From a bacterium (GTDB taxonomy: Bacteria; Patescibacteriota; Microgenomatia; UBA1400; PJMF01): a stretch of 27,119 bases of DNA. The position numbers were made by a program, and so were the translations under genes. Shown piece after piece: positions 14,981-22,654 of the stretch. The stretch is taken from NCBI GenBank assembly GCA_017431585.1, contig JAFRKU010000063.1, positions 1 through 27,119 of the forward strand, read 5' to 3'. The notes beneath the pieces were generated by a model that was not told where the DNA came from, did no database searches, and saw nothing but the letters and a program-made list of their open reading frames with translations. Every line of letters starts with the position of its first letter. Position 1 is the stretch's first letter.

Positions 14981-16384
14981 ATGTCAGAAAATAAAAATTT
15001 AGGAAAAATTACCCAAATTATCGGCCCCGTGGTCGACGTGGAATTCGCGCCTGACCAGCTGCCCAACATCAATCATGCTCTAGAATGCCACAATGGCGAC
15101 GCCAAACTGGTGCTGGAGGTCATGCAACACTTGGGCGGCAACACTGTCCGCTGTATCGCCATGGGCAGCACCGACGGTCTCAAACGCGACACGCAAGTTA
15201 CCGATACCGGCGCTCCCATTAGCGTGCCCGTGGGCGACGCTTGTTTGGGCCGGATGTTCAATGTCGTCGGCGAGCCTATCGACGGTAAACCCGATGTAGA
15301 TAAAAATACCACAAAGTTACCGATTCATCGCGATGCACCAAGTTTTTCGCAACAGAAAAACACCGTAGAAATTTTTGAAACCGGCATTAAAGTCATTGAC
15401 CTGATTTGTCCGTTTATCAAAGGCGGCAAAGTCGGCCTTTTCGGCGGCGCCGGCGTGGGTAAAACCGTCCTCATCCAAGAACTCATCACCAATATCGCCC
15501 AAGAACACGGCGGCTACTCCGTTTTCGCTGGGGTAGGGGAGCGAACTCGTGAAGGCAACGACTTGTATCACGAAATGATTGACTCGGGCGTCATTGATAA
15601 AACTGCTCTGGTTTTCGGTCAGATGAATGAGCCGCCCGGAGCCCGCGCTCGTGTCGCTCTCTCGGGTTTGACCATGGCCGAATATTTCCGCGACGTCCAG
15701 AAAAAAGACGTGCTCCTGTTTATCGACAACATCTTCCGCTTCACCCAAGCCGGCAGCGAAGTCTCCGCCCTTTTGGGTCGGATTCCTTCGGCCGTCGGTT
15801 ATCAGCCCACACTCGCCGAAGAAATGGGCCGCCTCCAAGAGCGCATCGCCTCCACTCAAGATGGCTCCGTCACCTCCGTGCAAGCCGTCTACGTCCCAGC
15901 TGATGACAACACCGATCCAGCGCCAGCCACCACTTTTGCTCACCTGGATTCCACGGTGGTGCTCAATCGCGCTCTCTCGGAACTCGGTATTTATCCGGCT
16001 GTGGATCCGCTGGATTCCAGCTCCACCATTTTGTCACCGGATGTCGTTGGCCAGGATCACTACCAAACGGCCCGCGAAGTCCAGCGAGTCCTGCAACGCT
16101 ACAAAGATTTGCAAGATATCATCGCCATTTTGGGTATGGAAGAGCTCTCTGACGAAGACAAAGTCCTGGTTATGCGCGCCCGCAAGATTCAAAAATTCTT
16201 GAGCCAACCTTTCTTCGTCGCCGAACAATTCACTGGTAACCCCGGTAAATACGTCAAAATCGCCGACACCGTCAAAGGCTTCCAAATGATTCTCTCCGGC
16301 GAGTTGGATGACATCAGTGAACAAGACTTCTACCTGAAAGGTGATATCCAAGACGTGATCGACAGCAGTAAGAAATCAGCATGA
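14981..16384 (+). CDS. atpD: ATP synthase F1 subunit beta
   Basis: 467 aa. Catalytic subunit. P-loop GGAGVGKT (155-162), catalytic Glu in GVGERTREGNDLYHEM (Glu187), Walker B VLLFIDNIFRFTQAGSEVSALLGR, and the PSAVGYQPTLAEEMG and TDPAPATTFAHLD motifs. The C-terminal DELSEED-equivalent is EELSDEDK. Starts 3 nt after atpG. The stop overlaps the atpC start as ATGA. Confidence 0.98.
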   Translation: MSENKNLGKITQIIGPVVDVEFAPDQLPNINHALECHNGDAKLVLEVMQHLGGNTVRCIAMGSTDGLKRDTQVTDTGAPISVPVGDACLGRMFNVVGEPIDGKPDVDKNTTKLPIHRDAPSFSQQKNTVEIFETGIKVIDLICPFIKGGKVGLFGGAGVGKTVLIQELITNIAQEHGGYSVFAGVGERTREGNDLYHEMIDSGVIDKTALVFGQMNEPPGARARVALSGLTMAEYFRDVQKKDVLLFIDNIFRFTQAGSEVSALLGRIPSAVGYQPTLAEEMGRLQERIASTQDGSVTSVQAVYVPADDNTDPAPATTFAHLDSTVVLNRALSELGIYPAVDPLDSSSTILSPDVVGQDHYQTAREVQRVLQRYKDLQDIIAILGMEELSDEDKVLVMRARKIQKFLSQPFFVAEQFTGNPGKYVKIADTVKGFQMILSGELDDISEQDFYLKGDIQDVIDSSKKSA

Positions 16385-16818
16385 ACAAATTCCATCTCAA
16401 AATTATCACGCCGGAAAAAATTATCTTCGATGACCAAGTCACCCAAGTGATTTTGCCCACCACTGACGGTCAAGTTGGCATCATGGCCGGTCATGTGCCC
16501 TACATGGCGCCCCTGAAAGCCGACGAGTTGCGGGTTTTTGCCGGGCGGGAGCACGATGACGATCATGAGCAAGCTTTTGCCATCGATTTTGGCCTAGCAG
16601 AATTTGTTGATAATCACCTAGTGGTTTTGGTGGCCGAAGCAGCCAGCGCCGAAATGATTGACCTGGACTTGGCCGAGCAAGCCAAAGCCCGCGCCCAAGA
16701 ACTCATGGCCCAAAAAGTCTCCGACGAAGACTACACCAACGCCCTGGCTATGCTCGAGCGTGAGACGGCCAAAATCAAGGTGGCCAGCAAGTACCGGCTC
16801 AAGCACCGTGTCCAATAA
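16381..16818 (+). CDS. atpC: ATP synthase F1 subunit epsilon
   Basis: 145 aa. N-terminal beta-sandwich (about 1-85) with the family pattern ITPEKIIFDDQVTQVILPTTDGQVGIMAGHVP, then a C-terminal two-helix domain (about 90-140) of the type that can extend and inhibit hydrolysis. The region between strands has an extra acidic-His stretch (REHDDDHEQ, about 56-64). Overlaps atpD by 4 nt (ATGA). Last atp gene; rarA follows after 37 nt without a recognisable promoter, so it may share the transcript. Confidence 0.95.
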   Translation: MNKFHLKIITPEKIIFDDQVTQVILPTTDGQVGIMAGHVPYMAPLKADELRVFAGREHDDDHEQAFAIDFGLAEFVDNHLVVLVAEAASAEMIDLDLAEQAKARAQELMAQKVSDEDYTNALAMLERETAKIKVASKYRLKHRVQ

Positions 16819-16819
16819 G

Positions 16820-16841
16820 ACCGGTAGTCACTACCGGTCAG
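16820..16841. repeat. 22-bp hairpin repeat, copy 1 (rarA leader)
   Basis: ACCGGTAG-TCA-CTACCGGT followed by CAG, starting two bases after the atpC stop codon. An 8-bp stem with a 3-nt loop. Exact direct copy at 16894-16915. Confidence 0.9.
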
Positions 16842-16855
16842 GAAGTCAATCTGCT

Positions 16856-18109
16856 ATGTCTACCTCTGGTCACGCTACCGCTACTAGTCCGCAACCGGTA
16901 GTCACTACCGGTCAGCGCCCACCACTAGCCTCACTTTTGCGCCCCCAAACACTAGATGGTTTCGTCGGCCAGCGTCAACTCATGGGCCGCGGCAAACCGT
17001 TGCGCACCGCGCTGGAGCGCGGCCAAGTCTACTCCATGATTTTTTGGGGCCCGCCGGGTGTGGGCAAAACAACCCTGGCCCGCTTGATCGCCACCACCGC
17101 CGCGCGCGACTTTTACGAAGTCTCCGCCGTCGCCGCCGGCAAAGGCGATATCAAAAAAATCATCGATGACACCCGCGCCCACCAGGATGAATTACTCGGA
17201 CTCGTCCGCGGCGCTCCCGTGATTTTTTTAGACGAAATCCACCGTTTCAATAAAGCCCAGCAAGACTACCTTTTGCCCTTCGTCGAAAGCGGTGAAGTGA
17301 TTTTAATTGGCGCCACCACCGAAAACCCCAGTTTCACCATCAACAACGCTCTCCTGTCGCGCTGTCGCACTTATGTATTTCACTCGCTGACCGATGATGA
17401 CTTGGATCACATTATTGATCAGGCGCGCGCCCACTTGGGCGGCGCTCAACCTGTTGCCCTTGCGAAAGACGCGCGCGCCTGGTTGCATACGTACGCCGAC
17501 GGCGACGCCCGCCGTTTACTGAATTTGCTGGAGCAAACCTGGGCCACCTACGCTGACTTATCTCTCGCCCACGCCCAAGCCAGCGCCCAACTCACCGGCC
17601 GTTTCGACCGCGACGGCGAAGAACACTACAATACCATCTCCGCCTTTATCAAATCCATGCGCGCCAGCGAGACCGATGCGGCCTTGTACTACCTGGCCCG
17701 GATGCTGCAAAATGGCGAACAACCGGAATTTATCGCCCGCCGCATGATCGTTTTTGCCAGCGAAGACATCGGTCTGGGCGCTCCCACCGCTCTGGTAGTC
17801 GCCAACCAAGTCTACCAAGCCGTCGCCAATATCGGCCTCCCGGAAGCCCGGATCAATTTAGCCCACGGGGTGGCCTATTTGTGCCAGTGTCCCAAAAACC
17901 GCTCCGCCTACGAAGCCTACGAGGCCGCCGCTGCCGATGCTCGCGAGTTCGGCAGCCTGGAAGTGCCGCTTTTTTTGCGCAATGCCCCCACCAAGCTCAT
18001 GAAATCGCTAGGCTACAGCCGCGGCTACCAGGCGTATAATGATGACCACCGCTCCTATTTGCCAGACAAAATCGCCGATCACCACTATTTTACCCCAATT
18101 AGTCGTTAA
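16856..18109 (+). CDS. rarA: Replication-associated recombination AAA+ ATPase RarA/MgsA
   Basis: 417 aa. Homolog of clamp-loader-like ATPases acting at stalled replication forks. Family N-terminus PLASLLRPQTLDGFVGQRQL (about 23-42), Walker A GPPGVGKT (65-72), Walker B VIFLDEIHRF (122-131), sensor-1 region GATTENPSFTINNALLSRCR, and the C-terminal tetramerisation domain with RRMIVFASEDIGLGAP. Length is normal. ATG 16856 is chosen because the homologous region starts only ~22 codons later and upstream codons overlap atpC. The first 22 residues are non-conserved and PVVTTGQ is encoded by the second copy of the 22-bp hairpin repeat. AGGAA lies about 12 nt before ATG, just after the first hairpin. 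Confidence 0.95.
   Translation: MSTSGHATATSPQPVVTTGQRPPLASLLRPQTLDGFVGQRQLMGRGKPLRTALERGQVYSMIFWGPPGVGKTTLARLIATTAARDFYEVSAVAAGKGDIKKIIDDTRAHQDELLGLVRGAPVIFLDEIHRFNKAQQDYLLPFVESGEVILIGATTENPSFTINNALLSRCRTYVFHSLTDDDLDHIIDQARAHLGGAQPVALAKDARAWLHTYADGDARRLLNLLEQTWATYADLSLAHAQASAQLTGRFDRDGEEHYNTISAFIKSMRASETDAALYYLARMLQNGEQPEFIARRMIVFASEDIGLGAPTALVVANQVYQAVANIGLPEARINLAHGVAYLCQCPKNRSAYEAYEAAAADAREFGSLEVPLFLRNAPTKLMKSLGYSRGYQAYNDDHRSYLPDKIADHHYFTPISR
16894..16915. repeat. 22-bp hairpin repeat, copy 2 (inside rarA codons 13-20)
   Basis: Exact copy of 16820-16841, 74 bp downstream. It is read here in frame as PVVTTGQ. Since copy 1 is untranslated, selection, if any, is at DNA or RNA level. Confidence 0.9.
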
Positions 18110-18122
18110 AATCGCGCAAAAG

Positions 18123-18133
18123 TGTGATATAAT
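18123..18133 (+). promoter_or_regulatory. Extended -10 promoter for candidate small RNA
   Basis: TGTGATATAAT, 13 bp after the rarA stop. Predicted +1 is at 18140, the base before an ATG. No clear -35. Confidence 0.65.
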
Positions 18134-18139
18134 ACCATC

Positions 18140-18218
18140 TATGGCCGCTCGCCTTCGGGCTTGAGCAGCCACTTGGCGAACCCAGGTGCTCCTCCATACC
18201 TGGGTTTGTCGTTTATTT
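18140..18218 (+). ncRNA. Candidate structured small RNA with anti-Shine-Dalgarno loop
   Basis: From the predicted +1 to a U-rich end, about 75-80 nt. Hairpin 1 (about 18143-18170) has a GCC-UUCG-GGC top, an especially stable tetraloop, with CGCTC/GAGC below and small bulges. Hairpin 2 pairs 18175-18187 with 18198-18210 (13 bp including two G-U) and exposes the 10-nt loop GCTCCTCCAT. The loop holds CCTCC, complementary to Shine-Dalgarno GGAGG. A 7-codon ORF (18141-18164, MAARLRA) starts one base after the predicted +1. It does not show the conserved motifs of SRP RNA, tmRNA, 6S or RNase P RNA. It may also simply be the rarA terminator. Confidence 0.5.
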
Positions 18219-18219
18219 T
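18175..18219 (+). terminator. Intrinsic terminator after rarA/small RNA
   Basis: A 13-bp stem (18175-18187 with 18198-18210) is followed by GTTTATTTT. It can end both the atp-rarA transcript and the small RNA. Its loop is the CCTCC-bearing segment. Confidence 0.65.
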
Positions 18220-18228
18220 GGTCAAAAA

Positions 18229-18239
18229 TGTGGTATAAT
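18229..18239 (+). promoter_or_regulatory. tRNA-Ser promoter, extended -10
   Basis: TGTGGTATAAT; predicted +1 near 18246 gives a 13-nt 5' leader to be removed by RNase P. Confidence 0.7.
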
Positions 18240-18258
18240 ATCCCGAGCTCTTGATTTT

Positions 18259-18347
18259 GGAAGTGTCGCATAGTGGTCAATTGCACACGCTTGGAAAGCG
18301 TGAGTCCGGCAACGGCTTCGTGGGTTCGACTCCCACCACTTCCGCCA
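18259..18347 (+). tRNA. tRNA-Ser, anticodon GGA
   Basis: 89 nt with encoded CCA. Acceptor GGAAGTG pairs with CACTTCC, followed by discriminator G and CCA. Anticodon stem CACGC/GCGTG with loop TTGGAAA, giving GGA (reads UCC/UCU). A long variable arm with CCG-GCAA-CGG, as in class II serine tRNAs, and T arm GTGGG-TTCGACT-CCCAC. T6 follows directly after CCA. The 7 bases CGGAAGT at 18355-18361 repeat the 5' acceptor strand and could pair with the 3' acceptor strand. Confidence 0.95.
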
Positions 18348-18353
18348 TTTTTT

Positions 18354-18523
18354 ACGGAAGTATCAAGTAAAGTTTGTACATTTGTATACAAAAAGTGATC
18401 AAAAGTATCCTATAATAAAAAATTTCGTCTCGAGGTAAAATTTTCATAAAAATATATTATAGGACTTTTAGCAAAATTTCCAGGCGGGAAAAATCATCAC
18501 TATTGGGTTAAGGACCTATAATA
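18354..18523. other. AT-rich non-coding spacer with three alternating repeats
   Basis: 170 bp between the tRNA and the convergent argS stop, with no credible ORF. CCTATAATA occurs at 18409-18417 and 18515-18523, and its reverse complement at 18455-18463, each within a longer partly matching AT-rich context. The middle copy could pair with either outer copy. The TATAAT inside the repeats lacks the TG element seen at the other promoters. Confidence 0.6.
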
Positions 18524-20299
18524 TTATAATTTTTGCTTCGCGGTTACACCCAGCGTCGCCAAACCATCGACCAGCACTCGCTGCACCACTCTGTCTAGCA
18601 ACTGCCATGAGCGCGAGCTCGCCACGTCAGCCTCGTCTACCAACTGGGCATCTTGCCCCCACAGCGAATGCCACAAACTGGCCAACTGGTGCAAGTATTC
18701 GACCAGTAAATTTGGCGCTCGCTTGATTGCCGCTTGTTTGATCACCTCCGGATAGCGGGCCACCTGGCGCAGGATTTTGGCCACCGCCAGGTTACTCATC
18801 GCTACCAAACACTCGGCATCCGCCGCCGCCGGCTCGCAATTCTGCCCAAACACGGCCGCAAATTTGTCGCTTAGACTATACGTGCGCGCGACCGCATATT
18901 GAATATAGTACACCACGTTATCTTTCGACTTTTCCTTGATCCGCACCAAATCAAATGTGGTCGGTGTATCCGCCGATTTGCTCAGCATAAACAGTTTCAG
19001 TTCATCCACGTCCACCGCCGCCACCACGTCGCGCAACAAGACAAAATTGCCCGCCCGCTTGCTCATTTTAAAAGGCACCCCGTCTTTTTCCAGCGCCACC
19101 AGCCGCATCAGCAAGACCTCCAAACTCACCCGGTCGCCCGATAAAGCTCGCACCGCCGCTTGCAACCGAGCCACATAGCCGGCGTGATCCGCGCCAAAAA
19201 GATTAATCAGTTGGTCAAAGCCGCGTCTAATTTTATCGGCGTGATAGGCAATATCGCTGGCAAAATAAGTCGTCGAGCCATCGGCGCGCGCCACCACTCG
19301 GTCACGATCGTCTCCATCCGCACTCGAGCGGAAAATCAACTGTTCACCCTCGTCGTGACGGCTGGCTTCTTCCTCCTGCTCATTGGCCGGGCCGCCTTGC
19401 GGCTTGCTCAGCCGCCCCCGATAAAGCCAAGGCAACGTTTGCTCGCCCTCGTCCGTCGCCACCGTCACCGTTTGCCCGGCCAGTTGTGCCAGGGTTTGCT
19501 TGATAGCGCCAGCTTGCACTAGCGCTGTTTCGCTCACGAAATTATCAAAAACCAAACCCAAACTGGCCAAATCAGAGCGGATTGTCTCCATCATCGCTGC
19601 CACGACTCGCTCCTTCAGTTGCCGATAAAACTCCTCCTCGCTCTCACCCGCCAGTTTGTCGCCATACTCATCAAAAATCGCTTGTGCCACCGGCACTAAA
19701 TACTCGCCCGGATAAGCACCCGCAGGCGGCTCAATTTTCTCGTCCGGCCGGCACAACTGTTGATAGCGCCACCGCACCGAAAACAGCAATGTCTTAATTT
19801 GTACTCCGTAATCATTAATATAGTATTCCGTCGTCACCTGGTAACCGGCCTTAGCCAGCAACCGCGACAGCGCCAGGCCCAAAATCGCCCCGCGCGCGTG
19901 GCCCACATGCAACGGTCCAGTGGGATTAGCACTGATAAACTCCAGCAACACTTTTTGTCCACGCGCTTTTCCCTGGCCAAAGTCAGTTTTACCGCTCGCC
20001 AAAGTGCAAGCAAACTCCGCCCACATCTGGGGCGTGATGGTCACATTGATGAAAGGGCCCGCCGTCGTGACGGCCACAACGCAGTCCAGTCGTGACATCG
20101 CCACCGCCATCTCACCCGCCAGCTCCGCTGGCGCGCGCCCCAAAGGTTTAGCCAGCACCAACGCCGCATTCGTCGCCACATCGGCATTCATTTTTTCCGG
20201 CGGGATGCTGAAACGCACCGCCGATAAATCCGCCTGCTCGCCGGCCACCTGAGCGATAACCGCCATCAATTTTTCTTTGACAGTTGCTAAAATATCCAT
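18524..20299 (-). CDS. argS: Arginyl-tRNA synthetase
   Basis: 591 aa class I synthetase charging tRNA-Arg. N-terminal Arg_S additional domain (about 1-90), HIGH motif as HVGH (131-134) within SANPTGPLHVGHARG, KMSKR at 411-415, and the C-terminal DALR anticodon-binding domain with the YIQYAVAR segment at its start. A hydrophilic stretch of about 25-30 residues (around 293-320, rich in Glu/Gln/Arg) interrupts the usual link before DGDDRDRVVARADG. Its promoter (20310-20320) sits in the 24-bp gap after murG with 10 nt between -10 and ATG, predicting a ~4-nt leader without Shine-Dalgarno, so argS can be expressed apart from the mur genes. No hairpin-plus-U terminator is visible after the stop. Confidence 0.97.
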   Translation of the reverse strand: MDILATVKEKLMAVIAQVAGEQADLSAVRFSIPPEKMNADVATNAALVLAKPLGRAPAELAGEMAVAMSRLDCVVAVTTAGPFINVTITPQMWAEFACTLASGKTDFGQGKARGQKVLLEFISANPTGPLHVGHARGAILGLALSRLLAKAGYQVTTEYYINDYGVQIKTLLFSVRWRYQQLCRPDEKIEPPAGAYPGEYLVPVAQAIFDEYGDKLAGESEEEFYRQLKERVVAAMMETIRSDLASLGLVFDNFVSETALVQAGAIKQTLAQLAGQTVTVATDEGEQTLPWLYRGRLSKPQGGPANEQEEEASRHDEGEQLIFRSSADGDDRDRVVARADGSTTYFASDIAYHADKIRRGFDQLINLFGADHAGYVARLQAAVRALSGDRVSLEVLLMRLVALEKDGVPFKMSKRAGNFVLLRDVVAAVDVDELKLFMLSKSADTPTTFDLVRIKEKSKDNVVYYIQYAVARTYSLSDKFAAVFGQNCEPAAADAECLVAMSNLAVAKILRQVARYPEVIKQAAIKRAPNLLVEYLHQLASLWHSLWGQDAQLVDEADVASSRSWQLLDRVVQRVLVDGLATLGVTAKQKL

Positions 20300-20309
20300 C
20301 TTGCCCCCG

Positions 20310-20320
20310 ATTATAACACA
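20310..20320 (-). promoter_or_regulatory. argS promoter, extended -10
   Basis: Minus strand TGTGTTATAAT, ten bases upstream of the argS ATG. Confidence 0.7.
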
Positions 20321-20323
20321 TCT

Positions 20324-21463
20324 TTACAATGATATCCGGCGCAAATTAGACATCATCACTTGATCAGTGGCCCGCGTGCCTTCCTGCAGAAGCTGGACAA
20401 TTTTGCCCGCTGCCTCGCGATCTTGGGGAATTTTTTGCAAAGCCGCGCTCAAACTGGAGCGTTGCTGTTCCAACTGCCGGATATATGAGAGCAAATCGCT
20501 CGGGTGAAACTGCCCCGTCAGCATCAAGGCCGCCCCTTGCTCTACTAAAGAGCGAGCGTTAATTTCTTGCTCGTGATAATTGGCCGCCGGCAAGGGAATA
20601 TAAAGAGTCGGAATCCGAAAAGCCGTCAACTCGCTGACCGTATTGGCTCCTGCCCGGCTCACCGCCAGTCGGATCCGTGGATACAAAAAAGCCAATTCCG
20701 TCTCACTCAAAAAATCCCGGACAATATAGCGCGTGTGATCAATATTGTTTTCCGCCAAGTATCGCTCAATTTCCGCTCTCGGGTCGCGACTCTGACTCGC
20801 CGGTCCCACTTGATGCACCACCACGTAGTCGCGCGTCAGCTGCGACACAATCGGCACCACCGCTTGATTAATCTGTGAGGAACCTTGCGAACCGCCAGCC
20901 ACGTACAAAACGGGCCAATCGCTCCCAGCCGAATACCACCCTGGCGCTGGAGCCTCTATCTGGAAAATTCCCGCGCGCACTGGGTTGCCCGTCACCACAA
21001 ATTTCTTGATATACCAAGGTTTTTTGGTATCAGGATAAGACAGGGCCAATTTGCCAGCCGCCAGTGCCATAACACGATTGGCTCGCCCCAGCACTCGCGT
21101 TTGTTCGTGCGTCAAGCTAAATATGTTCAATTTTTTAGCCGCCAACACAAACGGCAGCCCCATGTAACCGCCAAAACTCGCCACCGCGTCCGCGTGCTCG
21201 CTGCGCAAAATCTCCGCCGCTGCTTTCAGCGTTGCCCCGTATGTCAGCGGATTAAAGCTCCCGGTCTTGGGCGCCGCAAAATCGATAAACCGAATCCCGC
21301 GCGCCTGGCAGGCGCGCGCGTCCTGCGAGCGCTGGCCCGTTGTCAACTGCGCGTACTCGCGCCCCACGAATAAAATTTCCACCCGCGCCCAACGGGCGCG
21401 TATTTCGTCAATTACGGCCAGCGCCGGTGTCAAATGTCCGCCGGTGATCACCAATTTTCTCAT
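20324..21463 (-). CDS. murG: UDP-GlcNAc:lipid I N-acetylglucosaminyltransferase
   Basis: 379 aa GT28 glycosyltransferase making lipid II at the inner membrane face. N-terminal glycine-rich loop as VITGGHLTPALAVIDEI (residues 5-21; shorter than the usual GGTGGH). C-terminal UDP-GlcNAc motifs: VLYVAGGSQGSSQINQAV, then VSRAGANTVSELTAFRIPTLYIPLPAANYHEQEINA, the family signature. ATG 21463 is chosen because GGAGG lies five bases upstream and ATGA overlaps the ftsW stop; the GTG two codons earlier would lose this site. Third enzyme step in the murA-mraY-ftsW-murG run. Confidence 0.95.
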   Translation of the reverse strand: MRKLVITGGHLTPALAVIDEIRARWARVEILFVGREYAQLTTGQRSQDARACQARGIRFIDFAAPKTGSFNPLTYGATLKAAAEILRSEHADAVASFGGYMGLPFVLAAKKLNIFSLTHEQTRVLGRANRVMALAAGKLALSYPDTKKPWYIKKFVVTGNPVRAGIFQIEAPAPGWYSAGSDWPVLYVAGGSQGSSQINQAVVPIVSQLTRDYVVVHQVGPASQSRDPRAEIERYLAENNIDHTRYIVRDFLSETELAFLYPRIRLAVSRAGANTVSELTAFRIPTLYIPLPAANYHEQEINARSLVEQGAALMLTGQFHPSDLLSYIRQLEQQRSSLSAALQKIPQDREAAGKIVQLLQEGTRATDQVMMSNLRRISL

Positions 21464-22632
21464 CGCCACCTCCAGCGTGATCTAATTTTAATCTGCCGTT
21501 TCGCCACCCCAGTCGTCGTTTTGGCCGTGTTCAAACGGCTTTTGGCCGCCCGTTCCTTGGCCGGCTGGTCTTTGGCCAAAGCCACCACCAAGCCCACCAG
21601 CGCCAAACTCACCGCCAAAGACGACCCGCCGCTGCTGATAAAAGGCAGCGTGATGCCAGTCAATGGCATCGTGCCCGAAATCGCCGCAATATTAATAAAA
21701 ATCTGACTCAAAAACGACAAATAAATGCCAAAGCCCAGCAACCGTTCGTCCGCCGCCACATCTGCCGTCTCCACCAGGTGCCACACGCAAATCACAAAAA
21801 GAGCCAGTAGTAGCAACACAATCGTCACCCCCACAAACCCAATTTCCTCGGCCATAATCGAAAAAATTGAATCCGAACTCACCACCGGCACTTTGCCAAA
21901 TTTTTGCCGCGACTGTCCCAGTCCTTGTCCAAAAGCTCCCCCACGCCCGATGGCAATCAGCATCTGATTAATTTGGTAACCATCGCCTAGCAAATCGGCC
22001 TCCGGGTGCAAAAACGTCGTCAGCCGCCGCATCCGGTATGGCGCCAGCACGATCATCAGAATCACGCCCACCAGTCCCGCCGCGCACAAGCCCGCGATGT
22101 TTTTAAGCGGTGCACCGGCTAAAATATACAAACCAAACACACTGGCGTACACCACCAGCAAACTGCCCAAATCCTTTTGCACCAACATCAGCAACGTCGG
22201 CACGCTCAAATACAGCAAAAAAATTTTCCAATCCGTCGTCCGAGTAAATAGGTAAGCAAAAAATATAATCATTCCCAACTTGACCAACTCCGCCACCTGG
22301 ATACTATAGCCAAACAGCCGAAACCAACGATACGCCCCGAAAATACTCTCGCCAGAGCGGAAAAATGGCGTATTGATCGGGATAAAACACAAAACAATCA
22401 ACAACAAACTGCACCCATATGCCACATACGGCCATTTACCGGCCAAAAGCGCGCGCGGCCGGACGTGGACCATCGCACTCATCAGGGCCAAACCGGCCAC
22501 CAAACTGATGCTTTGGCGTGCTACCTCGCCGAAAGGATTGCGCGCCGCCGCCACGTCAAAAATGAAATATATGCCCACCAGTGACAAAATGATCGCCAGT
22601 GCTACCAGGATTTTCACCTCATTGTTTTTCAC
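21460..22632 (-). CDS. ftsW: SEDS peptidoglycan polymerase FtsW
   Basis: 390 aa with about ten TM helices; SEDS glycosyltransferase that polymerises lipid II at division (FtsW) or elongation (RodA). Motifs: YRWFRLFGYSIQVAELVKLG, VQKDLGSLLVVY with the catalytic Asp region, GRGGAFGQGLGQSRQKFGKVPVVSSDSIFSIMAEEIGFVG, and PLTGITLPFISSGGSS. Placement beside murG favours FtsW over RodA. Ends in a basic tail. Two tandem GTG codons (22635, 22632) follow the promoter at 22639-22649 by 3 and 6 nt; predicted +1 falls on the second, suggesting a leaderless GTG start. No Shine-Dalgarno. Confidence 0.94.
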   Translation of the reverse strand: MKNNEVKILVALAIILSLVGIYFIFDVAAARNPFGEVARQSISLVAGLALMSAMVHVRPRALLAGKWPYVAYGCSLLLIVLCFIPINTPFFRSGESIFGAYRWFRLFGYSIQVAELVKLGMIIFFAYLFTRTTDWKIFLLYLSVPTLLMLVQKDLGSLLVVYASVFGLYILAGAPLKNIAGLCAAGLVGVILMIVLAPYRMRRLTTFLHPEADLLGDGYQINQMLIAIGRGGAFGQGLGQSRQKFGKVPVVSSDSIFSIMAEEIGFVGVTIVLLLLALFVICVWHLVETADVAADERLLGFGIYLSFLSQIFINIAAISGTMPLTGITLPFISSGGSSLAVSLALVGLVVALAKDQPAKERAAKSRLNTAKTTTGVAKRQIKIRSRWRWR

Positions 22633-22638
22633 CACTAT

Positions 22639-22649
22639 ATTATATCACA
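22639..22649 (-). promoter_or_regulatory. ftsW-murG promoter, extended -10
   Basis: Minus strand TGTGATATAAT within the 22-bp gap between mraY and ftsW; six bases precede the second GTG. Confidence 0.7.
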
Positions 22650-22654
22650 CCAAT

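Noticed and set aside
16658..16855. In-frame upstream extension of rarA through atpC
   Set aside because: It overlaps the well-supported atpC coding region in another frame and has no similarity to RarA.
18140..18218. SRP (4.5S) RNA, tmRNA or 6S RNA for the structured element after rarA
   Set aside because: The SRP GGAAG-type tetraloop with AGCAGC, the tmRNA Ala acceptor and tag ORF, and the long 6S bubble are all absent; length and fold do not fit.
18408..18416. TATAAT in the AT-rich tRNA-argS spacer as a promoter
   Set aside because: It is part of an AT-rich repeat, lacks the upstream TG element, and no ORF or RNA gene follows on that strand before argS.
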